Source of the DNA: Imperialibacter sp. EC-SDR9
GTDB lineage: Bacteria > Bacteroidota > Bacteroidia > Cytophagales > Cyclobacteriaceae
NCBI RefSeq assembly: GCF_902498805.1
Contig: NZ_LR701604.1
Location: 1-64,000 of the forward strand
Direction of reading: 5' to 3'
DNA: 64,000 nucleotides
Numbering within the stretch: position 1 is the stretch's first letter; the number at the start of each line of letters is the position of its first letter. This document shows, piece by piece, positions 8,478 through 17,622 of the stretch. The position numbers were made by a program, and so were the translations under genes. The notes beneath the pieces were generated by a model. It was not told the origin of the DNA and ran no database searches. It saw nothing but the letters and a program-made list of their open reading frames with translations.

Positions 8478-8512
8478 AAAGTAGCAAAAAGCCGGTCTTT
8501 TTGCTACTTTAG
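8478..8512 (+). terminator. Rho-independent terminator of the TonB/DUF4249 unit
   Basis: AAAGTAGCAAAAAG (8478-8491) pairs perfectly with CTTTTTGCTACTTT (8497-8510) around a short GCCGGT loop. The A/T-rich stem base gives T-runs on either strand. It sits 26 bp after the lipoprotein stop. Confidence 0.8.
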
Positions 8513-8535
8513 TTTATAACCTACCCTTCCGTGTT

Positions 8536-8847
8536 ATGACCAGAACAGAAGAGCTTTTTCACCAAATCGCAGAGTCTTTGCCCGACGGCAAGAAGAGCAA
8601 GATGTTTGGCGCCATCTGCGTGAAAGCGCCCAACGGCAAGGCCGCCTTTATGGCCTGGAAAGACAATATGGTGTTTAAGCTGGAAGGCGACGCACAGAAG
8701 GAAGCTTTAAGCCTCGACGGTTGTGAGGTTTTTCGCCCCATGCCGGAGCGCCCACCCATGGGAGGCTGGATTCGGGTGCCCGTTGACTACGAAACGAAGT
8801 GGCCAGCCTTTGCCAAACAAGCGCTGGGTTATGTAAAGACGCTTTAG
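8536..8847 (+). CDS. TfoX/Sxy N-terminal domain protein (103 aa)
   Basis: A single TfoX_N domain: KSKMFGAICVKAPNGKAAFMAW and later MGGWIRVPVDYETKWPAFAKQAL are the family's conserved blocks. In gamma-proteobacteria TfoX/Sxy activates competence genes with CRP. In Bacteroidota these stand-alone ~100-aa domains are widespread and have no demonstrated role, so the competence label should not be carried over. The next gene (GNAT) starts 8 bp downstream, so the two are likely co-transcribed. Confidence 0.85.
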   Translation: MTRTEELFHQIAESLPDGKKSKMFGAICVKAPNGKAAFMAWKDNMVFKLEGDAQKEALSLDGCEVFRPMPERPPMGGWIRVPVDYETKWPAFAKQALGYVKTL

Positions 8848-8855
8848 AAGGCACT

Positions 8856-9401
8856 ATGAAAAAACTAACACTCCCTTCAGGCGAAGCAGTGCTCATAAGG
8901 CCGATACAGCCAACTGATGCGGCTGCCCTCTTAGGCTACTTTGGTAGCTTTTCTGACCTTACCCGCAAAAGGTTTGGCCCCCACCCCTTCGACGAGGCAA
9001 CCGTCAAAGCCATTTGTGAAAACCTCGACGATGATCCCTGCATCAGACTGGCAGCTTTTGCTGACGACAAGTGTGTGGCTTACTGTCTGCTCCTTCCGGG
9101 CATCTTACCTGACGACGACAGTCGCTTGAAAGGCTACGGCATAGACACGGATCAATTTACCTACGCTACCTATGCGCCTTCGGTCGACGAAAACTACCAT
9201 GGCACAGGCTTGGCAAATGCCATGTTCACTGAGCTTGAATACGAGGCGAAGAAAGCAGGTGCCATCCATATCATTCTTTGGGGCGGCGTGCAGCATGGCA
9301 ACCCAAGGGCCAGAAGGTTCTATGAGAAAACCGGTTTTATCAAGGTGGGCAGCTTTGATTTGAATGGCGGTGATGATGATATGGTGAAGCCGCTGAGCTA
9401 G
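8856..9401 (+). CDS. GNAT-family N-acetyltransferase (181 aa)
   Basis: The start is ATG 8856, with an AGAAGG Shine-Dalgarno-like stretch. N-terminal beta-strand LPSGEAVLIRPIQPTDAAAL and the acetyl-CoA loop region (VDENYHGTGLANAMFTELEY, a Q/RxxGxG/A variant) identify the GNAT fold. The C-terminal GNPRARRFYEKTGF is the usual motif at the end of the domain. It transfers acetyl from acetyl-CoA to an amine. The substrate is unknown; it resembles small-molecule or ribosomal-type acetyltransferases more than any named enzyme. It follows the TfoX-domain gene by 8 bp. Confidence 0.88.
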   Translation: MKKLTLPSGEAVLIRPIQPTDAAALLGYFGSFSDLTRKRFGPHPFDEATVKAICENLDDDPCIRLAAFADDKCVAYCLLLPGILPDDDSRLKGYGIDTDQFTYATYAPSVDENYHGTGLANAMFTELEYEAKKAGAIHIILWGGVQHGNPRARRFYEKTGFIKVGSFDLNGGDDDMVKPLS

Positions 9402-9533
9402 TTAGCGACCATTGTGCGCCAACAACACCAAACTCATCATTATTAATCCTCTCTAAAAATCGCCATATTTGAAACCGGAATATATCTATTCCGTTCCATC
9501 AATCATTTTGACTTTGAATCCATCATTGATCTT

Positions 9534-12482
9534 ATGAAAACCTTGTCATTCAAACCCATTTTTTTCCTCGCCATCATTCTCTTTAGTGTTTTGTTTGCTC
9601 CTCAGGCCAGTGCTCAGCTGATGGACAAGCTGAAGAAAAACCTAACAGAGTCGCTCACATCCTCCCCACGAGACAAGCAAACCACCAAAGACACCACTTT
9701 CTACAACCTGGCGATTTCGCAAGGCTCCAAAGTGTCATTTTTTGACAATAGAGAAGATAATCAAAATGCCTTTTTGGTGGGGGCGAAAAATTACACCGAC
9801 AACTCCGGCAACAATGTGGTGAAGCTGACCAGAGCAGAAAAAGTGTTTGATTCCAATCGGTCGGGTAGTATTGCGCTGAGCATCAGCAAATGGAGTGCAA
9901 GAATGAATTTTCTTGGTGGCTTGAACTACCTGCTCGACGAAAACTACGGAGGCAGCCTGGCCACCAGCTACCTCAGCGATCAAATTCTTAGTGCGTACAA
10001 CGACAACAATCTTTTCGAAGTGGTGGAAGTGATTACAGCTAACAACTCGCTGAATCTGCTGGAAAAATACGGCCTGGCCAAGACTATGATGAACCTGGCC
10101 ATCCTTCATCATTCGCAGGGGCAGTTCACCATTGCCAAAAGCTACTATGAGCAAACGGAAACACTGATCAAAGAGCAAATCAGCCCGAACAGTCAGGCCA
10201 TGGCTTCTGTGCTAAACAACCTGGCCGTACTTTACAAAGACCTTGGGCAATACACCGAAGCCGAGAAAGCCATGGCTGAATGCCTGAGGCTAATGGCCAA
10301 AAACAAATTTGACGACCAAATGGAGTACGCTGTGGCTTTGAACAATGAAGCCATTCTCCGATTTGAGCTGGGCAGAAACGACCAGGCTGTGAGCAGCCTC
10401 AACAAAAGCATTGAACTGGCTGCTAAGCACATCAACGAAAAAGGTACCGACTTTACCAAGCTGAAAATCAACCTGGCCGTTATTTACCAAAACCAGAAGA
10501 AGTACACTGAAGCCGAAGCCATTTACAAAGAGCTATTGGAATTGAAGGAAAAACGCTTTGGTAAGAGCAGTCCTGACTATGCCGAGATTCAAAACCAGCT
10601 CGCAGGACTGTACATGGAACTGGGCAGGACCGATGAGGTGGAAGGCTTGCTGACCAGCGCCGTGGAGATTTACAAAAAGAAGCTGAAAGAAGACCACCCA
10701 GCCTATGCCGCCACCCTGCGCAACCTGGGTAAATACTACTATTTCACCGATCAGTACGGCAAGGCTGTTGCCACGTTCGGTGATGTGATTGGTATCTATG
10801 AAAGAAACTTTGGTAACAATCACCCCGAGTACCTGGGCACGCTGGAAAACATGGCCATCACCCGCTGGAAGAAGGGTGAGACGGACAAAGCGGATTCAAC
10901 CTTCGGCGCCCTGCTCACCAAACACATGGACCTGCTCGAAAAGTATTTCGGCGCCATGAGCGAAAACGAAAAAGGCAAGTATTGGGACAAAGTACGGCCC
11001 TCCTTCCTGGCCTTTTACAACTTCGCCGCAGAAAACAGCAGCAGGAAGCCTGAGCTCGCCACCCGGATGTATGAAGCCCATTTGTCTACAAAAGGCATTT
11101 TGCTCAGTAGCTCTGTGAAGCTTCGTCAAAACATCCTCAACAGCGGCAACCAGCCCCTCATCGACACCTACCTCAGCTGGACAAACCTGAAGGAGTCGCT
11201 GGCCAGCTACTACTCACTGTCGAAAGATGAACTGAAAGAGCAGAAGGTGAACCTGGATTCCCTCGAATCGTCAGCCAATGGCCTGGAGCGCAAGCTCAAC
11301 CAAATGAGCGCCGACTTCGCTGATGCCAACAAGCTGCCGTCGGTGAAGCTCGCCGATGTGGCCGCCAAACTCAAACCGGGAGAAATGGCAGTAGAAATTA
11401 TTACCTTCCCGGTATTTGATAAGTCGTTTACTGACAACAATAAATACACCTTTGCCTTCGTAAAAAATGGCGCTGCTTCACCGGAACTAGTCACCATTAG
11501 CAACGGCAAAGACCTTGAGACCAGGTACGCCAAAGCCTACCGCAACATGGTGACCAACAAGCTGGAAGATGCCATCACCTACGAGCAATTTTGGAAGCCT
11601 ATTGCGGGCAAGGTTGCAGGCAGTAAAAAATTGTATATGTCGCTCGACGGCGTGTACAACCAGATTAACGTGATCACCCTCAAGGCCACCGACGGCAGCT
11701 ATGTGAAAGACAAACATGACATAGTGCTGCTGAGTAGCACGAGGCAGTTGGCCCAAAATGCTAGTGCCAGGAGTGGTTCGAAAAACACTGTACTGGTCGG
11801 GTTCCCCAACTACGGATCGAAAAGTACGCTTTCACCTCTACCGGGAACCCAAAAGGAAGTGCAGGCCATCAGCGCATTGGCTAAAACTTCGGGCACCACT
11901 GCCGACGTGTACATGCAGGATCAGGCCACCGAAGCGCTATTGAAAGACAAGGTCAAAAACCCACGTATTCTTCATATCGCCACCCATGGCTTCTTCCTTC
12001 AGGACGTGGCCGGTGCCGAGGGTGACAAGGTGCTAGGCGTGGAGATCAGCAAGGCCAAAGAGAATCCGCTATTGCGCTCCGGGCTCTTTCTGGCCGGTGT
12101 GGAAGGCACCACTGGCAGCATCGAAAATAAAGAAGTTAATACCGCCGACAACGGCATTCTTACTGCCTACGAAGTGTTGAACCTCAATCTTGAGCAAACA
12201 GACATGGTAATCCTTAGCGCCTGCGAAACTGGGCTTGGGGAGATCAAGGGTGGTGAAGGTGTATATGGCCTCCAAAGGGCGTTTCAGGTCGCCGGAGCCG
12301 GGGCTATCATCATGAGCTTGTGGAAAGTAAACGACGAAGCCACCCAGGAACTGATGGTCAATTTCTACAAAGAGTTTTTGAAGTCGGGTGACAAGCAGAT
12401 GGCGTTTGCCAAAGCTCAAAATGCCTTGAGAACCAAATATGCCGAGCCCTACTATTGGGGTGCCTTTGTCATGATGAACTAA
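9534..12482 (+). CDS. Secreted TPR-CHAT caspase-like peptidase (982 aa)
   Basis: A signal peptide (MKTLSFKPIFFLAIILFSVL...ASAQ, 28 residues) is followed by a long array of tetratricopeptide repeats (about residues 160-480, e.g. NNLAVLYKDLGQYTEAEKAM and similar). A helical linker leads to a C-terminal CHAT domain (about 690-980). The caspase-type dyad is intact: His818 in HIATHGFF and Cys897 in LSACETGLG, followed by GGEGVYGLQRAFQVAGA. CHAT proteins are clan CD cysteine peptidases; the repeats usually bind a partner that switches the protease on. Export places this one in the periplasm or outside the cell. No obvious substrate gene adjoins it; a terminator follows. A second CHAT gene lies at 32614. 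Confidence 0.9.
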   Translation: MKTLSFKPIFFLAIILFSVLFAPQASAQLMDKLKKNLTESLTSSPRDKQTTKDTTFYNLAISQGSKVSFFDNREDNQNAFLVGAKNYTDNSGNNVVKLTRAEKVFDSNRSGSIALSISKWSARMNFLGGLNYLLDENYGGSLATSYLSDQILSAYNDNNLFEVVEVITANNSLNLLEKYGLAKTMMNLAILHHSQGQFTIAKSYYEQTETLIKEQISPNSQAMASVLNNLAVLYKDLGQYTEAEKAMAECLRLMAKNKFDDQMEYAVALNNEAILRFELGRNDQAVSSLNKSIELAAKHINEKGTDFTKLKINLAVIYQNQKKYTEAEAIYKELLELKEKRFGKSSPDYAEIQNQLAGLYMELGRTDEVEGLLTSAVEIYKKKLKEDHPAYAATLRNLGKYYYFTDQYGKAVATFGDVIGIYERNFGNNHPEYLGTLENMAITRWKKGETDKADSTFGALLTKHMDLLEKYFGAMSENEKGKYWDKVRPSFLAFYNFAAENSSRKPELATRMYEAHLSTKGILLSSSVKLRQNILNSGNQPLIDTYLSWTNLKESLASYYSLSKDELKEQKVNLDSLESSANGLERKLNQMSADFADANKLPSVKLADVAAKLKPGEMAVEIITFPVFDKSFTDNNKYTFAFVKNGAASPELVTISNGKDLETRYAKAYRNMVTNKLEDAITYEQFWKPIAGKVAGSKKLYMSLDGVYNQINVITLKATDGSYVKDKHDIVLLSSTRQLAQNASARSGSKNTVLVGFPNYGSKSTLSPLPGTQKEVQAISALAKTSGTTADVYMQDQATEALLKDKVKNPRILHIATHGFFLQDVAGAEGDKVLGVEISKAKENPLLRSGLFLAGVEGTTGSIENKEVNTADNGILTAYEVLNLNLEQTDMVILSACETGLGEIKGGEGVYGLQRAFQVAGAGAIIMSLWKVNDEATQELMVNFYKEFLKSGDKQMAFAKAQNALRTKYAEPYYWGAFVMMN

Positions 12483-12501
12483 TTCTTACTATCAACTTAT
12501 C

Positions 12502-12542
12502 GAAGCAAAGGCTCCACACAGATAGGGCCTTTGCTTTTTTTG
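12502..12542 (+). terminator. Rho-independent terminator of the CHAT gene
   Basis: AAGCAAAGGC (12504-12513) pairs with GCCTTTGCTT (12528-12537) and is followed by a run of T. It lies 20 bp after the stop codon. Confidence 0.85.
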
Positions 12543-12608
12543 CCTGACAAGCACCCACACTTCCAACCAAATGGCCGCAAAAGGTTTCTTAAAACAAACT
12601 CTTGAGCT

Positions 12609-13373
12609 ATGAAAGCTGTTGTCTCAAATCTACTTGTGCTATTCTTTTCATTAACGGTGTTCTCCTGCCAAAACGAGCCGGTTACGCCATCATCGGGATT
12701 TGCCACAAGTTGGGAAGTCAATGCCAATGCCTTTATTGCTGCCACCTCGCAAACGACTGGCGACCCCTTCGTTATCAAAAAAGCTGTACTGAATGACTCG
12801 CTACTGAAAGTAACAGTACAATATGGGGGCGGCTGCAAAAAACATGACTTCAAACTAGTGTGGGATGGAACTATTGACTCATCAACAATCCCCGCCGTCG
12901 CAAACTTTGCATTGATCCACGATGGCAACAATGATATGTGCGAAGCACTTCCCACCGAAGAACTCACGTTTGATCTTCTTGATATCATGCAAGGGAACAG
13001 GCCCATCGAAGGTTTTCAGGCCTGGGTAGTCAATGCATCAAACAAAGAAGAAGTGCTAGCCATTTCGGAGTCGGCGGAATGTGGATGGGCTGTAGAAACT
13101 ATCTCTGCCGTCTGTGGAACTGGCATTTGGGACAATCTGTGGTTTCAGACATTAAGAACAGAACAAGCAGGTGGTGTCCGTGCGTTTTTGCTTCAACCAG
13201 TGTCGGTGGCAGAGGGCGTGGTTGTGCCAGAAAACGCCAAAGAGGGAACAAAGTATTACATTGGGGCCAGGATAATCGACGACTATGAGCCAGGCGTTGA
13301 CGACGTTGTGTGTCTGGCCTACCCGGGCGATCATTATAGCATCGAAATCACTTGTATTCAACCCTACGAATAA
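12609..13373 (+). CDS. Lipoprotein of unknown function (254 aa)
   Basis: Lipobox LFFSLTVFSC with Cys20 makes this a lipoprotein. The mature part has a distinctive block VTVQYGGGCKKHDFKLVWDG and later NNDMCEALPTEELTFDL, plus an AECGW segment. The pattern GGGC..H.F recurs in small Bacteroidota lipoproteins whose role is unknown, and the Cys/His residues could bind metal or form disulfides. The last third (about 150-254) is a separate beta-rich part. The gene is single, bounded by terminators on both sides. Confidence 0.75.
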   Translation: MKAVVSNLLVLFFSLTVFSCQNEPVTPSSGFATSWEVNANAFIAATSQTTGDPFVIKKAVLNDSLLKVTVQYGGGCKKHDFKLVWDGTIDSSTIPAVANFALIHDGNNDMCEALPTEELTFDLLDIMQGNRPIEGFQAWVVNASNKEEVLAISESAECGWAVETISAVCGTGIWDNLWFQTLRTEQAGGVRAFLLQPVSVAEGVVVPENAKEGTKYYIGARIIDDYEPGVDDVVCLAYPGDHYSIEITCIQPYE

Positions 13374-13397
13374 TATTAACTAAGTCTCATGATTTGT

Positions 13398-13437
13398 AAG
13401 AGCATTGTGCCGTTGGTTCAATGCTCTTTCCCTTTTG
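13398..13437 (+). terminator. Rho-independent terminator after the lipoprotein gene
   Basis: AAGAGCATTG (13398-13407) pairs perfectly with CAATGCTCTT (13419-13428), followed by TCCCTTTTG. It insulates the lipoprotein gene from the five-gene operon that starts at 13498. Confidence 0.8.
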
Positions 13438-13497
13438 CAACCATTCGTATGAGCGGAAGATTGACTAATTTAGAGCGTCAAACAACCAAGGCTTATC

Positions 13498-14490
13498 ATG
13501 AACGTACTTGTAACAGGCGCCACCGGATTCCTTGGTTCCAGAATAGCTGAGGCATTGGCTTTGGATGACAAAATAAGCGGGATAGTTGCCGCTGGAAGAA
13601 ACCTTGACCCGCTTCACACAGTCGAAAGCAGCAAGCTAAATTACCAGCTGGGCGACCTGGTGGATGCCGGGTATGTGGAACGCCTGCTCGAACAACCCAT
13701 CGATGTTATTGTCAACTGCGCCAGTCTGTCGTCGCCCTGGGGCAGCTATGAGGCCTTTCATCAGGCCAATATCGTATCTCAGGCCAATCTGATTGCTGCC
13801 AGTAAAAAGGCTGGTGTACAGCGCTACGTATATATCTCCACTCCGGCCGTTTACTTCAACTTCAAAAACCGCTTCAATGTAAAAGAAAGCGATCCTTTGC
13901 CCCAAAAGCCCTCCAACAACTACGCCGCCACGAAACTACAAGCTGAGCAGCTGCTTGAGAAGTCGGACCTGAGCTATATTACCATCCGGCCACGGGCACT
14001 GATTGGAAGGGGCGACACCGTAATTTTCCCCAGGCTCATCCGGTCTTACCACGAAGGTCGGCTGAAGGTAGTTGGTTCAGGTGATAACCTGGTAGACCTA
14101 ACGGCTGTATCTAATGTAGTTCACTCCGTAAAACTAGCCATGCACGCACCTGAAACGGCTTGCAGCGAAGCCTATAATATCTGCAATGGAGAACCTGTGC
14201 AGCTTTGGGAAGCCATCAACTATGTTTTGGGTAAATTTGACTTACCGCCACCCAAAGGCAAGGTACCCTACGCTGTGGCTTCGTTTGCTGCCACCATGAT
14301 GGAATGGAAATCGCTTCTGTCCCGGTCAAAAAAGGAGCCCGTACTTACCCGGCAATCCGTGGGCATATTGGCCAAATCTATGACACTCGACATCACCAAA
14401 GCCAGAGAGCGACTCGGTTATGAGCCAGGTCAAACCACCTGGGAGGCTATTGACGAATTTGCCGAGTGGTACAAAATAGCTGTTCAATGA
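13498..14490 (+). CDS. NAD(P)-dependent epimerase/reductase, extended SDR (OleD-like), 330 aa
   Basis: Rossmann motif VTGATGFLGSRIAEAL at the N-terminus, catalytic-type Y-x3-K in NNYAATKLQAEQ and the active-site Ser in YVYISTPAVYF mark an extended short-chain dehydrogenase of the 3-beta-hydroxysteroid dehydrogenase/epimerase group. It is first in an operon of five genes with ATGA overlaps, together with a KAS III-like condensing enzyme. By analogy with OleD, which reduces the 2-alkyl-3-keto acid made by OleA, it may reduce a beta-keto intermediate. That role is inference; a sugar or steroid substrate is also possible on sequence alone. The stop overlaps the next start by 4 bp. Confidence 0.85.
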   Translation: MNVLVTGATGFLGSRIAEALALDDKISGIVAAGRNLDPLHTVESSKLNYQLGDLVDAGYVERLLEQPIDVIVNCASLSSPWGSYEAFHQANIVSQANLIAASKKAGVQRYVYISTPAVYFNFKNRFNVKESDPLPQKPSNNYAATKLQAEQLLEKSDLSYITIRPRALIGRGDTVIFPRLIRSYHEGRLKVVGSGDNLVDLTAVSNVVHSVKLAMHAPETACSEAYNICNGEPVQLWEAINYVLGKFDLPPPKGKVPYAVASFAATMMEWKSLLSRSKKEPVLTRQSVGILAKSMTLDITKARERLGYEPGQTTWEAIDEFAEWYKIAVQ

Positions 14491-15341
14491 TCCGGCCTGC
14501 CAACACCAATCACTTCGTAAGCTGGGAGCTCAAAGCCGCAGGCCATTGCACGGCCAGCTGGCACCATGCGCAAAAGGGCGCACCCAAAAAGACCATCCGG
14601 TTTTACGCCACCTATGCAGTGATCAAACATCCAAAGCATGGCGTAATCCTCTTCGACACCGGCTACACAAAACGGTTTTTCTCAAGCACAAGCTCTTATC
14701 CGTACAAGTTGTACCGGGCATTTACACCCGTTTTTATAAAACCCGAGGAAGAAGCTGCTGCACAATTAAAAGCGGATGGAATACAGCCGGAAGACGTCCG
14801 TTATATCATTGTATCGCATTTTCACGCCGACCACATCGGAGGGCTTAGAGACTTCCCGAATGCCCGTTTCATTTGCGACCGGGCAGCTTATAACGACATC
14901 AAAGGAAAAAGCGGACTGAGTGCATTAAAAAAAGGATTCCTCCCCGCACAGATGCCTCAGGGCTTTGAAGAGAGAACCGACTTTCTTGATATTGAAAAAG
15001 GAGTCTCAAAAGACGAACATCTGGGGCCACTGCATGATCTGTTTAACGATGGCACCATTCTCTTGACCAGACTGGATGGCCACGCCAAAGGCCAGCTGGG
15101 CGCACTGCTCGCAACGGAAAAAGGGCGGGTCTTTCTCATCTCCGATGCCGCCTGGTTGAAACCAGCTTATACCGACCTGAAGCTCCCCCACACCATCGTC
15201 CGTCTGTTCTTTGACTCATGGGCCGAGTACAAGGCCAGCCTGAATCGGCTACACAACTTCCATAAGGCTCATCCGGAAACACTGATCATTCCCTGCCACT
15301 GCCTCGAAACGCTGACAGCACTAAACGGCTCACAATCATGA
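14487..15341 (+). CDS. Metallo-beta-lactamase-fold hydrolase (284 aa)
   Basis: The start ATG 14487 overlaps the previous stop (ATGA). The metal-binding motif HFHADH is at residues 111-116, followed by RLDGHAKGQLG and ISDAAW, which supply further His/Asp ligands, and a late IPCHC. These features give a dinuclear Zn hydrolase of the lactonase/quorum-quenching-like branch. There is no signal peptide, so it is cytoplasmic. In this operon it could hydrolyse a thioester, lactone or acyl intermediate made by the condensing enzyme, the position an alpha/beta hydrolase (OleB) occupies in ole clusters. Substrate is not determined. It overlaps the next gene by 4 bp. Confidence 0.85.
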   Translation: MIRPANTNHFVSWELKAAGHCTASWHHAQKGAPKKTIRFYATYAVIKHPKHGVILFDTGYTKRFFSSTSSYPYKLYRAFTPVFIKPEEEAAAQLKADGIQPEDVRYIIVSHFHADHIGGLRDFPNARFICDRAAYNDIKGKSGLSALKKGFLPAQMPQGFEERTDFLDIEKGVSKDEHLGPLHDLFNDGTILLTRLDGHAKGQLGALLATEKGRVFLISDAAWLKPAYTDLKLPHTIVRLFFDSWAEYKASLNRLHNFHKAHPETLIIPCHCLETLTALNGSQS

Positions 15342-16639
15342 TCGGCTTCAAACTTCAAATCTTGTGGCATTTTCTTTTGTTCCGCTGGCAAAGAAGAAAG
15401 CGCTATAACCAGAAGTCGCTTCACCAACTGCGAGCCACAAAAGAAAACCGTTGGAGAAAGAATCTCCAAAAATCACCCTTCTACAAAGCGTTTTCAGATC
15501 AGCCTCTCAGCCAGTTTCCTATCATGGACAAAAGCTCGTTCATGACCCATTTCGATGAGATCAATACAGTGGGCATTACAAAAGAAGGGGCTTTCGCTGT
15601 CGGCCTTGAAAGTGAAAAGTCAAGGAACTTCTCTCCCACGGTTCGGGGAACTACCGTCGGGCTTTCGTCCGGCACAAGTGGAAACAGAGGCATCTTCCTC
15701 GCCAGTCAAAAGGAGAGAGCCATCTGGGTAGCCGCAGTTTTAGACAGGGTTATTGGATTTTCGTTGCGAAAAAGAAAAGTGGCCTTTTTTCTCAGGGCCA
15801 ACAGCACGCTTTATGAATCGGTCAACTCTTCTCTTCTTCAGTTTCAATTCTATGATATAAAAAGCGATATGGCCCAGCACTGCCAGACGGTGGCAGCCAC
15901 CAGGCCTCACATCTTGGTCGGTCAGCCATCGGTACTCATGCACATTGCCCGATATTTTGAAGAAAAGCAGATAGCTGCTCGCTTCGAAAAAGTCATTTCA
16001 GTGGCGGAAGTACTGGAAGGTGACCAGAAAGCCTACCTGGAAAAGGTCTTTAAAATAATGATAGAACAAGTCTACCAATGTACGGAGGGATTTCTCGCTC
16101 ACACCTGCAAGGCAGGCTTTCTGCATTTCAACGAAGACTGGCTACTGATTGAGAAGAAGTACCTGGACGAGGAGAAGAAAAGATTTCATCCCATTATCAC
16201 CGACCTTCTGAGAACGACCCAGCCCATTGTTCGTTACGAACTGAACGACATCATTCATGAAGGTAAGCCATGCAGTTGCGGGCTAAAAACGATGCAAATC
16301 GCTAAAATAGAGGGCAGGTCTGACGACGTTTTTGAGTTTGTCCACGATGACAAAACAATCACGATCTACCCCGATTTTATCCGCCAGGCTGTGGCTTTCA
16401 GCAGTGATGTGATTGACAATTACGTGGTGATCCGGCGAAGTGAGAAGAAAATTGGCCTGTTTATTGAGGTAAACAAAGGAGATTTTTTAAACGCATACGG
16501 AAAAGCTGAAAGTGCACTTCAGTCTTTATTTGAAATTTTTGGTATTCCCGGCATCACAATCATTCGGGAAGAAGAGCAACTCCTCCAGAAGGGAGTCAAA
16601 TTCAAAAGGATAAGGAATGAAAGTCATCAGACCGTTTAA
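15338..16639 (+). CDS. Adenylate-forming enzyme, coenzyme F390 synthetase-related (433 aa)
   Basis: The ATP-binding loop VGLSSGTSGNRGIFLAS (about residues 108-124) resembles the SSGTTGKP motif of PaaK/F390-synthetase-type ligases, and the later YQCTEGFLAH and GRSDDVFEF correspond to the adenylate-binding and hinge motifs. It should activate a carboxylate as an acyl-adenylate and perhaps pass it to CoA or a carrier. A cysteine pair (CSCG, about residue 311) is a possible metal site. This clade of F390-synthetase homologues is, from memory, annotated as 'putative adenylate-forming enzyme' of unknown function in conserved clusters. It overlaps the upstream gene by 4 bp and the downstream gene by 23 bp, so translation is coupled. 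Confidence 0.85.
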   Translation: MIGFKLQILWHFLLFRWQRRKRYNQKSLHQLRATKENRWRKNLQKSPFYKAFSDQPLSQFPIMDKSSFMTHFDEINTVGITKEGAFAVGLESEKSRNFSPTVRGTTVGLSSGTSGNRGIFLASQKERAIWVAAVLDRVIGFSLRKRKVAFFLRANSTLYESVNSSLLQFQFYDIKSDMAQHCQTVAATRPHILVGQPSVLMHIARYFEEKQIAARFEKVISVAEVLEGDQKAYLEKVFKIMIEQVYQCTEGFLAHTCKAGFLHFNEDWLLIEKKYLDEEKKRFHPIITDLLRTTQPIVRYELNDIIHEGKPCSCGLKTMQIAKIEGRSDDVFEFVHDDKTITIYPDFIRQAVAFSSDVIDNYVVIRRSEKKIGLFIEVNKGDFLNAYGKAESALQSLFEIFGIPGITIIREEEQLLQKGVKFKRIRNESHQTV

Positions 16640-17612
16640 GATTACTGGCGCTGGATCCAGTTTGCCAGCTCGTGTTGTCCGTTCGGAAGACATGGAAAAA
16701 GAGCTCAGTCTTCCACCGGGATGGATCGCCAAGTATTCTGGCGTGGAGAAACGGCATATTGCCACCACCGAAACAAATAGCCAGCTGGGTGCCGAGGCCT
16801 TGTCAAAAGCCTTGGACATGGCTGGGCTGCAACCGGAAGACCTTGGCTGCCTCATTGCCGCTTCAGCCACTTATGATTATCCCCTACCCAACAAAGCCAG
16901 CATGATCAAGCATGAGTTGGGTTGGCATCATGCTGAAGTTGGCTGTATTGACATCGACACCACATGCCTCAGTTTTGTAACAGCACTGGACTATGCCTCC
17001 CGCCTGCTCAACGACAGCGACTGTCGGCACATCGCCATTGTGAGTGCAGAAATAGCTTCAAAGGGTCTCAACCCTGAACACAAGGAAACGTTCAGCCTTT
17101 TTGGCGATGCCGCCGCTGCCATCATCGTCTCTTTTGATGACGCCGGAGAAAGCGGCCTCGTGAAACATAGGCTGGTCACCTACTCTGAGGGAGCCGAACA
17201 CACCATCATTAGAGGTGGTGGAAACAAGTTTTTCTTCAAAGACCATCCCTATGACGCAGCACTTCATTCTTTTAGCATGGAAGGAAAAAAACTCCTGAAA
17301 CTGGCCATGCAAAAAGTACCTGAATTTACGGAAAAGCTGTTTTGCCAAACTGGCTCATCAATCGGAGAGGTGGATCTGATCATTCCCCACCAGGCCAGCA
17401 AATCAGGCCTGCTGCTGCTTGACAGTCTCCTTGGTGGCAAAACTGACAAAGTCGTCAATAATCTGGCGAGCTATGGCAACTGCATCGCTGCTTCCATTCC
17501 ACTGGCTCTGACAGAAGCGATCGAATCAGGGCGGCTTGAAAGGGGCGATAGTTGCTTACTGATTGGTACTGCAGCTGGATTTTCTGTAGGTGGATTGTTG
17601 TTTAAATTCTAA
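16617..17612 (+). CDS. 3-oxoacyl-ACP synthase III / OleA-like condensing enzyme (331 aa)
   Basis: A thiolase-fold KAS III protein with a complete Cys-His-Asn triad: Cys117 in DTTCLSF, His258 in IIPHQASKSG, Asn288 in SYGNCIAAS. It would load an acyl thioester on Cys117 and condense it with a second acyl or malonyl unit. The active-site context differs from housekeeping FabH (AACAGF, HQAN, GNTSAAS), so a specialised role is likely, such as acyl-acyl head-to-head condensation (OleA type). Placement in a five-gene operon without acpP, fabD or fabG supports this. The start ATG 16617 has a good AAGGA ribosome-binding site inside the upstream gene. Confidence 0.88.
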   Translation: MKVIRPFKITGAGSSLPARVVRSEDMEKELSLPPGWIAKYSGVEKRHIATTETNSQLGAEALSKALDMAGLQPEDLGCLIAASATYDYPLPNKASMIKHELGWHHAEVGCIDIDTTCLSFVTALDYASRLLNDSDCRHIAIVSAEIASKGLNPEHKETFSLFGDAAAAIIVSFDDAGESGLVKHRLVTYSEGAEHTIIRGGGNKFFFKDHPYDAALHSFSMEGKKLLKLAMQKVPEFTEKLFCQTGSSIGEVDLIIPHQASKSGLLLLDSLLGGKTDKVVNNLASYGNCIAASIPLALTEAIESGRLERGDSCLLIGTAAGFSVGGLLFKF

Positions 17613-17622
17613 GTCTTAAATC

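Noticed and set aside
8536-8847. TfoX-domain gene as evidence for a competence regulon.
   Set aside because: Isolated TfoX_N domains occur widely outside competent bacteria, and no competence genes or sites are nearby.
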